Of a stretch of DNA of 64,000 nt, positions 46,332-60,172 are shown in pieces. The stretch lies in the NCBI GenBank assembly GCA_023213395.1, contig CM041465.1, positions 118,923,741 to 118,987,740 of the forward strand, in the 5' to 3' direction. Numbering within the stretch: position 1 is the first letter of the stretch; every line of letters begins with the position of its first letter. Both the position numbers and the translations under genes were made by a program. Source of the stretch: Cycas panzhihuaensis (Eukaryota > Cycadophyta). Under the pieces are notes generated by a model. It made no database searches, was not told the origin of the DNA, and saw nothing but the letters and a program-made list of their open reading frames with translations.

Positions 46332-47748
46332 CTAACTTGAAATGATGGATTATTGAGTAATGCTAAATATATTTATGTAAATATTCCAAAGTTGATTTGA
46401 GGGTTTTAGTAACCTAGGTTTCTACATTGAGTCCTTGCACCTTGAGCTTATACAATATTAAAGATTTTAGCTAATTGGGCTAGGTCATTAAACATATCAA
46501 GGGAAACTAATAATGAGACTTGTTAAGAAGCTAATTGTGAGTTATTTGAGGTATAAATTGGGGTCCCAACTATAAGGTAGATCTAACTAAGACAAAAGAA
46601 CTAAGAGGCATAGCTTGCATCAAGGGAAGAGTAAGAATAGTAGGACTAAGACTTTGACATTTTAAGGATTATGTGATACAACAAAACCAATTAGAAGGAA
46701 TAGGCCTAATATTAAATGATTGATGGAGACCCACAGACTAGGTTATGAGTGATACAAAACTCATACATAAGGTAGAACTTAGAAAGGAAGATACAAAAAT
46801 TCCCTTTGGCAACATAGAAGGTAAAGAACTAGACAAGGGAGCTTGTGTTTAAGAGACAAAATATGATTCACAAGTGTATTGGTGGTTGAAAATCTAAGGA
46901 CTTAACCCTTACAAAAGTCCCCAAAAATGGTCAAGGAGAGGATGAACCAACATCTTCTTTTAACAAATGAGACATAATTGAATAAAAAGGAGATAATTAT
47001 CTACTTCTTTGATAATAAGAAGTATCTTACTTGAGAATGTCTTCTATGAATGAATTCTCATTAGGAAGACCAAAGGGATGAGGGATACCCACCATTGTAA
47101 CAATAAGAAATTTAAGATGTAGTTCTTTAAATCTATATAAAAGGTATACATTAAAAGAGAAATACTTAATTATGCTATATGATTAAAGAGTGGAAGGCAA
47201 ATGAAGTGTTTCAAATAGATAAAGCAAGCTTGTATAATGTTGAAATAAGTTTGCAAATTCCTTACTTTTTATAACATCCAATATTCATTTATTAAATTGA
47301 CCCTTTAATTATTGGAAAAAGTGTTTATATGACCACTCATTATGAAGGTTATTGATTAGGATTTTATTAGTTTAAATAGAATTAGATTCTAATATCATAT
47401 GTGTGAGATATTTTTAAAAGTGTAAAAGGGCATCATTGAAAAATTAATGTTTTCACACCTTTTAGAGGATAGCATAGGGTCATATAGGTTGCACATACAA
47501 CCTATGCCTAAGTCATTAAGGGATGGGTAGGTCTAAAATGCTTATCAAATATGGTTTAATGTTAGTAACCTTTTAAAAAAGTTTTAATTTTTTAATACAA
47601 TGTTCTTGCCATTCTATGGTATTACATTAATTATATCTTTTCATAGGTTGACTACATAAAATTGCAATGTTTATGGTGATTTCAAAATTATTTTCGATGT
47701 GAGCATGATTATATTGGTAAGAGGAAAGTTCCAAATGGATAAGTCTAA

Positions 47749-47751
<3 letters not shown>

Positions 47752-47783
<32 letters not shown>
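47752..47783. repeat. (AT)n microsatellite
   Basis: About 16 AT units. Confidence 0.97.
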
Positions 47784-47785
<2 letters not shown>

Positions 47786-48462
47786 TAAAATTTAGAGATT
47801 TAAGATGCCCTTTAACCCAAAATTAGGATGTAGAGATATATGGTGATGGTAGTAAATTTTTAAGTTATATATAGTAGATTTAAGTAGATATTTTGAAGCA
47901 AATTTATGGATTGATGATGGAAATCTCTAAGGTGAACAAATCTACAGACAAAAAACTAAAATGAAAGTGTGAAAAGTGAATATAAATGTAATTTGACTCT
48001 TAGAAGCTGCATTGAGTGAAAACATTAATTATGGGAAGATTTTGAGGGAAGATGATTAATTTAGGAGGCCTTTTGAGTGGAGATTAAATAGATTTAGTGA
48101 AAATATCCCCAAAACAAACATATCTATATGATCATTGTCATTAAAATACTAAGTCAAATAGATTTAACATATTTATTATTCATGGATGACACATGATTAA
48201 TCAATGACTTTTTCACAATTTTTTTGGAGTTTTCTTATGAGTTTTGAATGGTATAAATTCAGTAGAGGTAGATATAATAGAAATCTATGAATAGATGCTA
48301 TTATATCCCTCCAAATGATCTAAAAGTCACATTTTAAAGTAGCTTCTTCTAAAGAGAAAATCACCAATGACTCAATGAAGTAAAGAAATTTAGATTTTTT
48401 TTCTCTTTCTATTTTTTGTTTTATAATTTTATGTGTGATTTTTTGGTGTTATATATGGTGAA

Positions 48463-48589
<127 letters not shown>

Positions 48590-48772
48590 CCTTGAATACT
48601 AGGGTTTAATCATTAGCATTTTCACTAGTTTATTTATAGGCCAAAGTACTTTCAAAAGAGTTTAATGGAGTGTTTAAGGTATTTTATATGGTTAGGAAGG
48701 GTTTAAGGCAATCCGTTTAAAATGGAAAGGTAAATAAAGGAATAAAAGTAAAAGAAAGGGTGAGTCTCTAGT

Positions 48773-49067
48773 TGTAAAATTATGCACACATGAAACTATA
48801 TTGAACAATGATATAATAACTCAATAATTCATTACATTTGTTACAGAGATAGGAAGATCATGCAAGATGACACATGGATCTTTACATAATGACATCACAA
48901 GGATATAATTAAGTGTATGGTCAAGTGACCCCACACATATAGAAGTTACAATATTAAGTTGTAACTTAACCCAAACAATGACTATTGGATCGTTAACACT
49001 TACTAACATAACATATATCTAATAATGACTATAGGTCCCTTATAAAATTAAATATTATGTTCTAGCA
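48773..49067 (-). repeat. Left LTR of element H
   Basis: About 50 bases shorter than the right LTR. The right copy has extra text around CTCATATATCTCATAATGC, so one copy has an indel. Confidence 0.83.
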
Positions 49068-52033
49068 TCCCTTCATAATATTTAATTTTTATATTAAGAA
49101 ATCACTATCTACTAGATCATATAGATGACTAGTCATTATGTTTGCCAGTTATCTAAATAAAGTATTTGCATATATGGTTTATCAGCATAGTGTAAATCTA
49201 AATTTGACATGTATCCCAAGAGCAGGTTAAACTACCTGACTAGTTGGATACCATAAAACTAGGCATTCTATCAAATATTTTGTGAACACATATGTACTAC
49301 TACATGCCAAGAAAGATGCAAGCATTAGTATAGTGATTGGGTAGGACACTAGCTACAAGTAAGACATAAAGGAAGTGGAATTCATGCCATCTTCTATAAG
49401 AACTAAAAAACACCATTAATGGTGATGTGGAGGGAAAATTTATTATGCCTTTGAACTAAATAAATATCACCAATAAAGATAAATTTATTATTCCTCTAAA
49501 TTATTACATCATGATAAAAGGTTAATAAGGAGAGCAAATTTATTATGCCTCCAAATCCAGAAACATTACAATAAGATCTAGCATATGTTAAGATAAAATG
49601 CAGTACAAGAAATACACTTCATCCTTGTAAATTTATCAAACATAGATATTGTAATAATAGCAATTTCAACATTTTCAATGACTAAATTTTCATACTTCAT
49701 GTTATGGTGAACAATCATGTTTTTTGTCCTTGCAAAAACTTGTCAAACATGCTGCTAAAATGGTAGCAATATAGGGTCCTGATATAGTTGTCCAAAAAGC
49801 ATGCAAATCTAAAATATTGTCATAAAAATGGAGAAGCGAGAGGTCTAATTAAGTACCAATGTTATTAGAAATGTAATTTATACTATCTCCCAACTGAGTT
49901 TATCTCTCAAGTCCAAGAAATTAATCAAATTACTTTCATCACCTATAATTTTTAGCAACATAACTATAAAAAAATTTGTGTCTAGTGTAAATTCATTGTT
50001 AGGACACACCATCTTATAAAGCTCTTCCCTTTCATTCACAACAAGTAGAGCTATTGTTTACAACTGGAACATCTTACAATAAAAGAAGGACATATGAGAA
50101 GCATATCCGCCACTTTGGTTCTTTGTAAAAACAATCTATTTAAGAAGGGCAATTCTCTTATACACGCTTTACATGCATTCTAAGTAAGCTTTCTGAGGAT
50201 TTTCATGACTTAATTTTTCTTGTGATCTAGTTGCTCATCATATGACAACTTTAATTACAAAATAATATAAATATGCTCTAATAACACGTATTTCAATACA
50301 ACTAATAACATTGGTAAAAATTGACATCCATAACCTCTATTCTTCTAGAGACAGATAATTTAGTCACATTACAATAAATGAAAAATATAGAGTAGAGTTG
50401 GAGTTCTATAATTAAAAAACTCATAGTAACCTTCAAAAAATGTTACTCTAGGACTTCATGGCTGGATCACATACTAAGAATGCTAGTAAATATGATGTGG
50501 CTAGGCTTCATGAAAGACAACCCACCAGAAGCTTCTCTGAGCACAAGTTATTGCAACATGAACAACTTGTTTTAATTCCTCTCTATCATGTATTTTATAA
50601 GACCATATCTTTTTTAGATATTTTTTCAAATAATTAGTGTGCAATATCTATACTACTACCATTGTTTGCCTTTCCATGAACAATGAGGGTTGGTAAGAAT
50701 ATTAACAATAAAGAATGGATCCACAAGAATAAATTATAAATGAGTCACTCCTGTCACACATTCTTGTGTATGACCAAGGATTAATAATGACTTCAAAAGC
50801 TCTGCATATTCTTTATAGCTAGAAAAATAGTAGTAAAATTATTGTTACCTTACTTTATATTCTCCATGATAATTATTGATAAAGAGGGCCTAAATATTTG
50901 CTCTTGTAATGTTTCAATAAATGAATTAGGAGCATAAAGAAATTATCCCCAATGTCACTCCATTCCTTCCAAAGAAACTGCAATGGCACTACTCTTTTCC
51001 ATTGCCTTCTCCATTTTCACAATGGCATCATAAAGGTATTTTGTAATATCCAGCAAAGCTATAACCTCTTCATTTTTCTTGAACCTGTTGTTACATAATC
51101 TAATAATCCTTCACCAATTTCTCTACTATGTAATCCTCAAGATGTAACTTATACATATTAACCTTCTCTGAATCTTTAAGATATGCACCCTATAATCTAA
51201 ACTCATAAAATAGTCATAGTTTCTCACAAATACTGCCATGAAGATTACTAGGGTTTGCCTTTGATCTTACTTCTTGAATCTTCATGCCTATAATCAGACT
51301 CTCTGAGTGATGCTAGGTGATATCTCCTACATATCTCTCAAATATATAGATTATGTTAGGCCTTTCAAAGAGTATCCCATCAGAATTCCATTAGAGTAGA
51401 CAAAGATCACATCCATGTAATATGTATTTCTAAGACAATTAATTAGTAAGACAAGGGGCCTGGATTGTAATCTAGATCCATATTTGCTTGCATCTAAGTA
51501 AGTCTTAAAGTACTAAACCTCCATGTGATTCATGTAGAGTACTATAACAGTAGATCATACCTATAGTAAAAGGTATCCCTATTACTAAAATTAAATATAT
51601 TTTTGATAAAAAACAAGCTTACCCTATTTTATATGTCCCAAAGTATATCACAGAGGATATGGTAGACCCTAACAAGGACAATTAAAACTCTACTATAGAA
51701 ATAAAATATAGACCCTTTCTACTACTGAGATTTCTTTCATTATTGCCTTTACTTCCACATTCCCTTGGATGGCTAGTTTTATCCATCTTATATTGTGTTT
51801 AGACTCCATTGATTTGGATGGGATAGATAACCCCTAAACTCATCAGATTCATTTTAGTCCCATAAAGGAAACAAAAAGTTGAAGCATTTCTAGAGTAAAA
51901 AATTCAAGAACCTTACAAGATTACAAGAAAATTCAAATATAATATTACATTTCTTTTAGAACCTCTATATATAATTTTGGATCTAGGGCCTAATTTCTAC
52001 ACATCCTGAAGTCCATGAGAATTTGTCCCTAAA
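49068..52033 (-). other. Non-coding interior of element H
   Basis: No gag or pol motif on either strand. A three-fold imperfect repeat AAATTTATTATGCCT...AA occurs at about 49436, 49481 and 49536. Confidence 0.6.
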
Positions 52034-52381
52034 TGTAAAATTATGCACACACTTAACACACAAAACTATATTGAACAATGATTTGAATTTCTCATATATC
52101 TCATAATGCATTGAGTGTGTACATATAGTAACTCAATAGTTCATTACATTTGTTACAAAGATAGGAAGATCATGAAAGATGACACATGGCTCATTGCATG
52201 ATGACCTCATAAGGATATTATAAAAGACATGTACAAATAACCTCACATATATATAGAAGTTATAATATTAAGTTATAACTTCACCCAAATAATGAATATT
52301 GCACCCTCAATATTTACTAACATAACATATATCTAATAATAACTATAGGACCTTAATAAAATTAAACATTATGTTCTAACA
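52034..52381 (-). repeat. Right LTR of element H
   Basis: 348 bp, ending TTCTAACA then CTAGT. Confidence 0.83.
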
Positions 52382-52386
52382 CTAGT

Positions 52387-52535
52387 ATGGTTACCAAAAT
52401 GTTTACTAGTGTATAATGTCTTACTTTTCCTGCTTTATATGGTACCTATATTTAAAGTACATCTAAGAAGAGAGAGGTAAAGTTTGTAATACAAGTATCA
52501 CATGTCCTATATGTGACAAAAGTATGTAGTCACTT
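52387..52535. other. Spacer between H and copia B
   Basis: Continues the sequence that H interrupted (left part ends AGTCTCTAGT). No feature recognised. Confidence 0.45.
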
Positions 52536-52846
52536 TGAAGGAAGGATGGATCTAGGGAATAAATCACTCACATGTACACAATGGTAATGGAGAATGAAAA
52601 AAAGATGAAACAAGATATAAGAGCAAGCTTGGAGGTGAGAATGAATAATGACTCCCTCCTTGAGATTTTGCCTTTTATTATTGAGGGTGAGCATTAGGGT
52701 TAGGATTTTCCTCCCTAATGACATGAACCTAAAATTACATCTAAATGCATATAAAATACATTTTATTAAGAGACTAATGCTAATAATATATCCTATGGTC
52801 ACATAATTAATCTACATAAATAACCTTAATATATTAACTTTTTTCA
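52536..52846 (-). repeat. 3' LTR of copia B
   Basis: 311 bp, TGAAGGAAGG...TTTTTCA; same family as 15848-16157. Confidence 0.88.
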
Positions 52847-52860
52847 ATCCCCCCCCTTAA
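52847..52860 (-). other. Polypurine tract of copia B
   Basis: Plus strand CCCCCCCCTTAA (minus: TTAAGGGGGGGG) directly inside the LTR. Confidence 0.85.
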
Positions 52861-55800
52861 TGGTAGAAGGTCATCTTGAGAAAATCTATTCTATGAGGTC
52901 TTCATTTGATCCTCATTATTATTTTAAAATTCTAAATGACACTTTTGTGGGAAAACCTTCATGAGGAATAAAAACCCATGGACTTTCTAAGATTTATAGT
53001 CCCTTTTACAAATCGAAATGGCTAAGGTGGCTCTTTGATGTAGCATGATAGCCAAGCATCTTAAATATGAAGCTTAATCTACTGAGTCTCTGTATACCAT
53101 TTAGTCATCCCCTATGCCCTTTTAGGTTTTTATAGATTTTGATTTTCTAAAACTAGTATAACTCTTATCCTTATGTGCTCACATGGGGATTTTACAAATA
53201 GGATAGAGCAGAGACTTACTCTTATTATTTCAAGCCCACAAGGGGTTTTCACGAAGAGAATAGAGTATGATGATCCTATTGCCATCTTCTTTTATTAGTC
53301 GAAGATGGAGGCCTTAAGGATGAGCTGCCTTTGAAACTATTTAAACTTCACCTTTTGCAGTAGTTTGGTAAAGATATTAGCCACTTGATCTATTGTGGGG
53401 CAGTATTCCAGTTGAATTATGCCATCATGAGTAAGTTCTCTAATCCTGTGGATTTTTGTACTTATATGTTTGGTACAATCATGAAATATAAGATTTTTTA
53501 CCATGTAGATTATTGATTGGTTATCCATATAAAGACTCGTAGGAATTATTTGGGTGATATTCAATGTTTCCAATAATTTTCTCAGCCATATCACCTTCTT
53601 ATTGGTCTCAAAAGCAATAATGTATTCAGCTTCAGCAGTTGAATCAGCAACTATCTTTTACCATTTGGATATCCATGATATTGGTAATGTTCTAAGAAAT
53701 GTTATATACCCAGACATAAATCTTCCTATATCTTTATCTCCTACAAAATCTGAGTCTGTGTTTGCATAAAGCTTGAAGTCTGAATTAGGTTTATACAACA
53801 GACCATATTTATCGGTCGTCTTAAGGTATTTCAACACTCGCACTGTTGTTTACCAATGATTCTACCTAGGATTTATCATGTAACGAGCAAGAATATTGAT
53901 AGAGTGTGCAATATTTGGCCTTGTATTCATAGTGTAGATGAGACTACCTAAAAGTTTCCTATAGAGTATTGCGTCTGCCTCCCTAGTGTCACATTTAGCT
54001 GAGAGTTTAGTATTAAGGCCCATAGGTAAAATTACTGGTTGAGTACCTTATAACTGAAACTTGGTTAGAAGATCATCGAAGTATTTTTCTTGGGAGAGGA
54101 AAAATTTTCTATTCTTTTGTATTACTTCAATTCCCAAGTAATATTTTATCAAACCGAGGTCAAATAATTTGAACATTTTACCAAGGTTATTTTTGAACCA
54201 ACTTATTACCTGTTCACTATTACCCATTACTAGCATGTCATCCACAAAGATTATGAGATAAGTGACTTTATCCTTATGGCGCTTGATGAATAATGTTACA
54301 TTAATATCTTGGTAGTCATAAACCTCGTATCCAAGTTATCTCATTCTTTCAGACAACTTGGCAAACCAAGCACGAGGGGTTTATTTAAGGTCGTACAAGG
54401 ACTTTCTAAGCCTACAAACTTTATGCTCTTGATGTTCGATCTCATATCCTTCTTACTAAGCCATGTAAATTTCTTATTCAAGATCTCCATTGAGAAACGT
54501 AGTCTTAATATCGAGTTGGTGGATTTTCCAACCTTGTTGAGCAACCAAGGTCACAAGAGTTCTAATTGTAGGCCACTTGGTTATAGGTGCAAAAATTTCA
54601 GTGTAGTTGATACCTTCCCTTTGTGTAAATCCTTTAGCTACCAACCTCACTTTATGATTTTTAAGGGTGTCATCTGATCTATATTTGTTTTTTAACACCC
54701 ATTTATTTTGAACTACCTTTCTACCAAGTGGTAGATAAATGAGCTCCCATGTATCGTTTTTTATAAGAGATTGATACTCTTCATTGATGGCATTTCTTTA
54801 AACTGTATGTTTTACAGCTTCTTGGTATGTTAGAGGCTCTTCATTAAGAGTAATGTATAGTTCTTCCAATTCAAGCTCAGTATATAATGATTCCTACATC
54901 CTTGCTCTATGGGCACTTTGAGTACTAATTTTGTCCATCTCATCTAGTCATATATCCTTATTGAGCTGGCGGACTTCTCGAGATCCTCGAATTGAAAATA
55001 AGGTCCTCATTTCCTCAACTTCTTAGTTCTCATCTTATTTATTGAAATGATTATTTTATGAGGAGGATGTTGATGCACCTAAGGAAGATGGTCATTTTAC
55101 CATTGTTTTACCTTTATTAACTAAAGGTCGAGAGGATGGTTCTTCTATAATGGCTTTACCTTTGTCAACTCTGTTATCTTTAAAAGTTGGTACTAGATAC
55201 GCACTCATCAATTTAGAGTCATAACTTGAATCCTCTAAGGCTCTATTATCAACTTCTAATATTTAGAATAATTTATATCTGTCCCCCCCTGCCCCCCCAA
55301 ATTTTAGAATATGAACATAAAACTTGATAACATTATTATAGTAGTGTGAGGGTACTTTAGAGTCTAGTTTAAGTAACTGATCCTCTATCTCTGCAAAAAT
55401 GGCATCTCTAGTAACAATGATTTTTTGTTGTGAAGGTATAAAGACCTTATACCTTTTCTTATCCATAGGGTATCTAACAAAGATGCCTTTAAGTACTATT
55501 GGCTGGAGTTTATTTTGATCTACATCTAGAATGTGGGTATAGCATGTAGAGCCAAAAATTTTGAAGTAGCGAATAATGGGGGCTTGTCCTAACCACATTT
55601 TATTAGGTGATTATCCTTCATTTAATGGGCTAACAGCATTGATATAATAAATAGTTGTCTAGATGGATTCAGCCCATAGGTAGGTATGTATATTTTTGTA
55701 TACCAACATAGCCTGAGCCATGTTCATGATTATCCTATTCATGTGCTTAGCAACTCCATTTTGTTATGGAATACCTGCAACTATTGTTTGATGCTTGATG

Positions 55801-56414
55801 CCATTGTCTCGAAGGTAGTTTTCAAACTCATGTGAGGTATATTTACCAATATTATCAGTTCGAAGATATTTAAGTTAATAACCTGACTCTTTTTCAGTGT
55901 AGGCTTTGAATTCTTTGAATACACGGAAGGCTTCATCCTTCTTGTGTAGAAAAGCTACCCATACTTTTCTAGTGAAATCATCAATAAAAGAGATGTAATA
56001 TAACTTGCCCTTCAGTAAAGGAATGTGCATTGGTCCACACAGATCAAAGTGTACCAATTATAATAGATGGCTTGATTTCCACTAACTTTTGGGAAAGGGT
56101 TATCAATGAGATTTGACAATGATACAAGCTTCACATTTAAAGGGCTTAGAGGAGAACTTTGGAAGATTTAGAAGAGTGTTACAAAGATCTCTAAGTCTAT
56201 CAATATGAACATGGCCTATGTAGGCATGCCAAAGAGCTCATGGTGACAACATTGGATGGGTCAAGGTGGAATTAAATGCAAATTCTTCATCGGCACAAGG
56301 GTTTTAGGCACAATGGGCTTCAAAAGATGGAGAGTCATTCAGTACAAAGAGTTTGCCAGAGAGTTATTTAGTCAAGACCACTTGATTAGTTGGAGGGTAA
56401 ATGACTTGGAGAGT
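52861..56414 (-). pseudogene. Copia B pol relic: RNase H, RT and integrase, 5' truncated
   Basis: Minus strand, from right to left. Integrase at 56.06-55.26 kb: VHFDLCGPMHIPLLKGK, FIDDFTRKVWVAFLHKK, then PIIRYFKIFGSTCYTHILDV. RT at 54.70-54.05 kb: VRLVAKGFTQREGINYTEIF, LDIKTTFLNGDLE, DDMLVMGN (YVDD-box region), DLGLIKYYLGIEV. RNase H at 53.85-53.34 kb: SDFVGDKDIGRFMSGY, LYMDNQSIIYMVKN, HIRELTHDGIIQ-like. The copy stops abruptly at about 56414, before the protease and gag seen in copia A, and has no 5' LTR. It is better preserved than A, with longer open stretches, but still broken. Confidence 0.85.
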
Positions 56415-57872
56415 GTAATATTATTTTAAATCATTTTAAAATTATTTTATGTTTATCTACATGTAAATTTTAAAGTTTAGAACCTTATTAATTGTTGAGC
56501 ATAGATAGTTTGTTTATTATACCTTTGGATCATACTTTCTTCCTAGTGGTCTATGTTAATGATATTATTCCTAATTATTTTTCTAATCATTTCCTTGAAC
56601 TAATTATTAAATATTATTCTATTTAGTGGGTTTTGGTGATTTGATATACTTTTAAAACTCATCTTCTAACCCCTTAATAAAAATTTTATCGGCATCTTCT
56701 ATTAGTAATTGAATTCCTCGATGATCTTATTTACATAGTCAATGAGTAAACCTATTTGTTTTGGTGTAGGTTATATATCAACATTTGTTTTCTTCTCAAG
56801 CTTTGACTTAGATGACTTCTTTATATCCCAACTTTGGTAAGTATAATGGAGGTAGTAGTAAGTAGCAATAATTGTACATTAGTACTTTGTTAAACTCTTC
56901 TTGATTTACTGCCTTCTTAATTTGATGACATAACCAAGAAGGGGTATATAGGCTTAAAGAGAGTTAAGGGCATGAGGTAATGAAAAGATGAAATGGGATG
57001 ATATGGGCTAAGGACATAAACTAGCATTAAAGAAGGGGTGTAAAGAAGAAACTAGTATATAGAGAGTGATAGAGATTAGGGAGTGGTGCTTGTGAGATAG
57101 AATATCTTAAGGATTAAAAATAAATGATGGTTGTTCCTTAGTGTTTGACAAAGTACATTCATAAGTTCTATAACATCAATGAGCATTTTGGGTATATAAG
57201 ATAATAAGCTTCTCATTGATTCATTGCATTCTATATTTTGAGAAAGAGAATACTAAACCAGTTATTACACTTTGATACAAACACAAGAAGATTCAATTAG
57301 CAAATTATAAAATATGTGTAAGTAGGTTGGATATGGTATGATACAAAGAATGATGGTTATGATGACTAGGTGGGAGATTATACAATAGGTGGAAATAGTA
57401 ATAAGTGGAATAAGTCTTTGAGAATATAAGGGACACAATGGGAAATAATTAAGGACAACAATAAGAAGAGTTTAAAGGAAAACATTTTAAATAGTTCTAT
57501 GATTATTGTTTATCGAATGTAATGAATAAATAAAATGAAATGGAAAAAATGATATATGTTTACATCCTTGTTAAATGGTCCAAGTCTTACCTATGACTTT
57601 TATTTATTTACATATACTTACTAGCCAAAACTTAATAAAACCTATTAATGTAGATGAATAAAATTCATAGATAAGAATTAGACCATTTAACAAGGATGTG
57701 AACATATGAAGGCATGGGAATGCATATGGATTTAGGTTGAGTATAAATAAATTGAGACATCCTTACAATAAATGCACAAGAAACTTATAGATAATGCAGA
57801 ACGGTAACCAGAGATTGTCATAATAACAAGATGGGAATATGAGGGAGAGTACTTTTAAAGGCATATGATTAT
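56415..57872 (-). pseudogene. Possible gag relic and leader of another LTR element
   Basis: On the minus strand a weak gag-like stretch FIKGLEDEF.KYIKSPKPT lies near 56.65 kb. The primer-site complement at 57873-57884 would put a leader here. No LTR pair confirms it. Confidence 0.3.
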
Positions 57873-57884
57873 GCTTTGATACCA
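57873..57884 (-). other. Probable primer-binding site
   Basis: GCTTTGATACCA, one base from the initiator-Met complement. TTTACCATGAATC follows, so an LTR edge could be TG at 57892-57893. Confidence 0.6.
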
Positions 57885-57892
57885 TTTACCAT

Positions 57893-59340
57893 GAATCAAG
57901 TAGGTTGAAGTCTTAAAACTAATAGAAAGCCTTATTTAAAAAGGTTCCTCTCCAACAAATCCATGATCGGATAAAGGTTTCAAGATAGAAATATATTATA
58001 TTCTAATGATGTTTTATACAAATAAGGTTATATATTAGGTATCCTTTCATCCAAATAATATGTCATTTCATTCAATCATACTATTCACTATTAATTAACT
58101 CTAGTTTAGTTTTTAAAATATCATTTAGGAGTTTGCAATGTAATTGTAGCTCTATTTTAGTTTTGGAGCACATTGTTTGATGATAAAGTGGCACATCTCA
58201 TAATAAAAAAGGAAATGTATGACCTATCATCATTGATATAATAATGGACATGGATGGAGATCAAGGATATTGCTATCTAAAGGTTATGAGTTATGCCATG
58301 TGAAAAAGATATGAAATGGTATGTTGGGTCTAAGATCAAGGTTAGAGGCTATAACATTAACTCATTTAATCCCCTATGTAATCAAGTACATTTATAAATC
58401 ATTGTTAAAGAGAGGATGTTGTAACAAGTGAATGATTTAAAATGTGATATCAATTCCCAAGGAAACTAAGTCATTTACATTAGAAAATTTATGAGTGTAA
58501 CTTGAGCTCCTATGTATAAATACATTATTTTTTTAAATGACGTTATGCTTTGAAACTTTTAACATCAATATTTAGTTGTGATCTAGTATAGCTCCTTAGT
58601 GAAAGTGATTGTTTTTCACTAGTTGGTCTAACCATGGGTATTAAACGTAGGGATACATACAAAGAGTGAATAGTAGTGTTAACACATACAAAGCAGTAGA
58701 TATGTTAGAACTAAATCTTACAAACGGAAATAAATGCACAACCCACCATTTGCACATAATAATTATTTAAGTTAACTTTGATTGATATAAACTTATTATT
58801 AATGAGCCGCATTAGATTATGGTAGCATAACGAATGGTGGTTCTCATATGCAACAAGAAGCAGGTTTCACAATAATTTTGCTTGTTTGTTCTCCCATACT
58901 CTCTAGTTTTTTATTTCAAAGCTTTCTCCATTGTCTCCTGTAATCCATCGTGCTTAACTAAACTTCCACTCTTCACCCTTATCAAAATGGATTTGAAAGA
59001 AAAAGACAATACAATGCTTTGACCTTGTTAAAATGGGTTAGAAAAAAATGACTGACATTGGGTCTAAGATAATGATTAATATATTACATCAATCAACTTT
59101 AGAGTTTGATGCTCATAACAAATTTTCAGTCGACATTGCCTCATTAAATCAAAAAAGAAATCGCGTCAAATGCACTCCTTAGCAATTAAAATTTGAAACC
59201 ATGTCAGTTCTAATGTTATCATATTTGCACACCTACACCTACACCTGACAATTTAATGGGCTTAGACACTTCAACTCCTCAACAACTCCTAACTAGCGAA
59301 TGCAAATGTAAACCACTTAATTAATACAAGAGGCGTTGAA
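57893..59340. other. Unassigned; possible LTR then gene-flanking DNA
   Basis: No second copy of the presumed LTR is present, so its end cannot be set. Nothing coding seen. Confidence 0.4.
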
Positions 59341-59918
59341 TCCATACTACCTAACCCAGAGACGTGTGCCCTAACTCTGTCCTAATTAGGGTAGACGAGA
59401 AAGCTAAAGGCACATGCCCTGACCCTCCCCGGAGGCGGGGATTAGGGGTGGATGACGACAATATTTACCGGGCAAATCTTCCAAACCCTCTTTAACTTTT
59501 GATTTCCATTCGGAACAGAGTCGCCCGCTTGTATGGACGGACGAGATTGCTCTGTACCAGGCATCTCACCATCACAACAAAATTAGCGTGAGCTTCTCTC
59601 CACACGTGTGCTGCTTTTCAAACTGTCAGGCCAACGGTAGAACCTTGAATGACTGCCTTCCAAAAAATTTCATCTCCTCGTGAATATAACGTGCAACCTG
59701 AAAATCCAGTTGTAGACCTCGTCCTTAGTGGGGGAGGACATCAATACAGAAAAGACTGATAGTCCTCTGTAAACACTTGGCAAATCTGGGTAAGCCTAAA
59801 AACCGGATCCAATCCGTATGAATCAATACAGATCGATGACTGTAGGCAGGGTAAGATAGGTAATCATTCATACGATTTTACCTCGGGGTAATTATCGTGT
59901 CGTTCTCTTTCGCCCGTT
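59341..59918 (+). promoter_or_regulatory. Upstream region of the host gene
   Basis: Base composition changes here from AT-rich, CpG-poor to balanced. Two ACGTG-core elements, GACGTGTGCC near 59362 and the palindrome ACACGTGT at 59603-59610, are G-box/ABRE-like. GGAGGCGGGGATTAGGGG lies near 59431. A role in regulation is inference only. Confidence 0.45.
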
Positions 59919-59928
59919 GTTTATAAAA
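59919..59928 (+). promoter_or_regulatory. TATA box of the host gene
   Basis: GTTTATAAAACAC; transcription would start near 59950-59960, about 250 bases before the ATG. Confidence 0.6.
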
Positions 59929-60032
59929 CACACAGCGTACAATTTCTCCACCTAAGGAACCAGCACCATACCTGCTCTTCCTCCTGTTCCAGAGTTCGAA
60001 GTCCTTCAGCGGTTTCTATGTTGGCAGTACCG

Positions 60033-60166
60033 GTAATTCACGCGAATCCTCATGGACGTCTCCTGTCTTTTGTTTAGCAGAGATTCAGTACCGTAAAAAG
60101 TAGAAAGATTCGTCTCGATGATTGACATTTAACTGCTATGGCTGAATGTTTTCCAACTTTGTACAG
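60033..60166 (+). other. Putative intron in the 5' UTR
   Basis: Donor CG|GTAATTC at 60033 and acceptor TTTGTACAG ending at 60166, with a T-rich stretch before it. The only ATG codons inside it (for example at 60138) would be removed by splicing. Inferred from splice signals alone. Confidence 0.5.
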
Positions 60167-60172
60167 GTGAGG

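Larger units (their letters stand above)
48773..52381 (-). mobile_element. Element H: non-coding LTR element with intact target duplication
   Basis: 3,609 bp with LTRs at 48773-49067 (295 bp) and 52034-52381 (348 bp), both TGTAAAATTATGCACAC...TCTA.CA, and CTAGT on both sides (48768-48772, 52382-52386). The pyrimidine-rich TCCCTTCATAAT after the left LTR suggests a polypurine tract and so minus orientation. No initiator-Met site is seen beside the right LTR; the adjacent text (minus strand) is TTTAGGGACAAATTCTC. The 3-kb interior has no recognisable ORF, so this is a large non-autonomous (LARD-type) element or one whose coding part has been lost. Confidence 0.85.

Noticed and set aside
49436-49560. 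CRISPR-like spaced repeats
   Set aside because: Only three imperfect units with AT-rich text in a plant retroelement; no cas genes or bacterial context.
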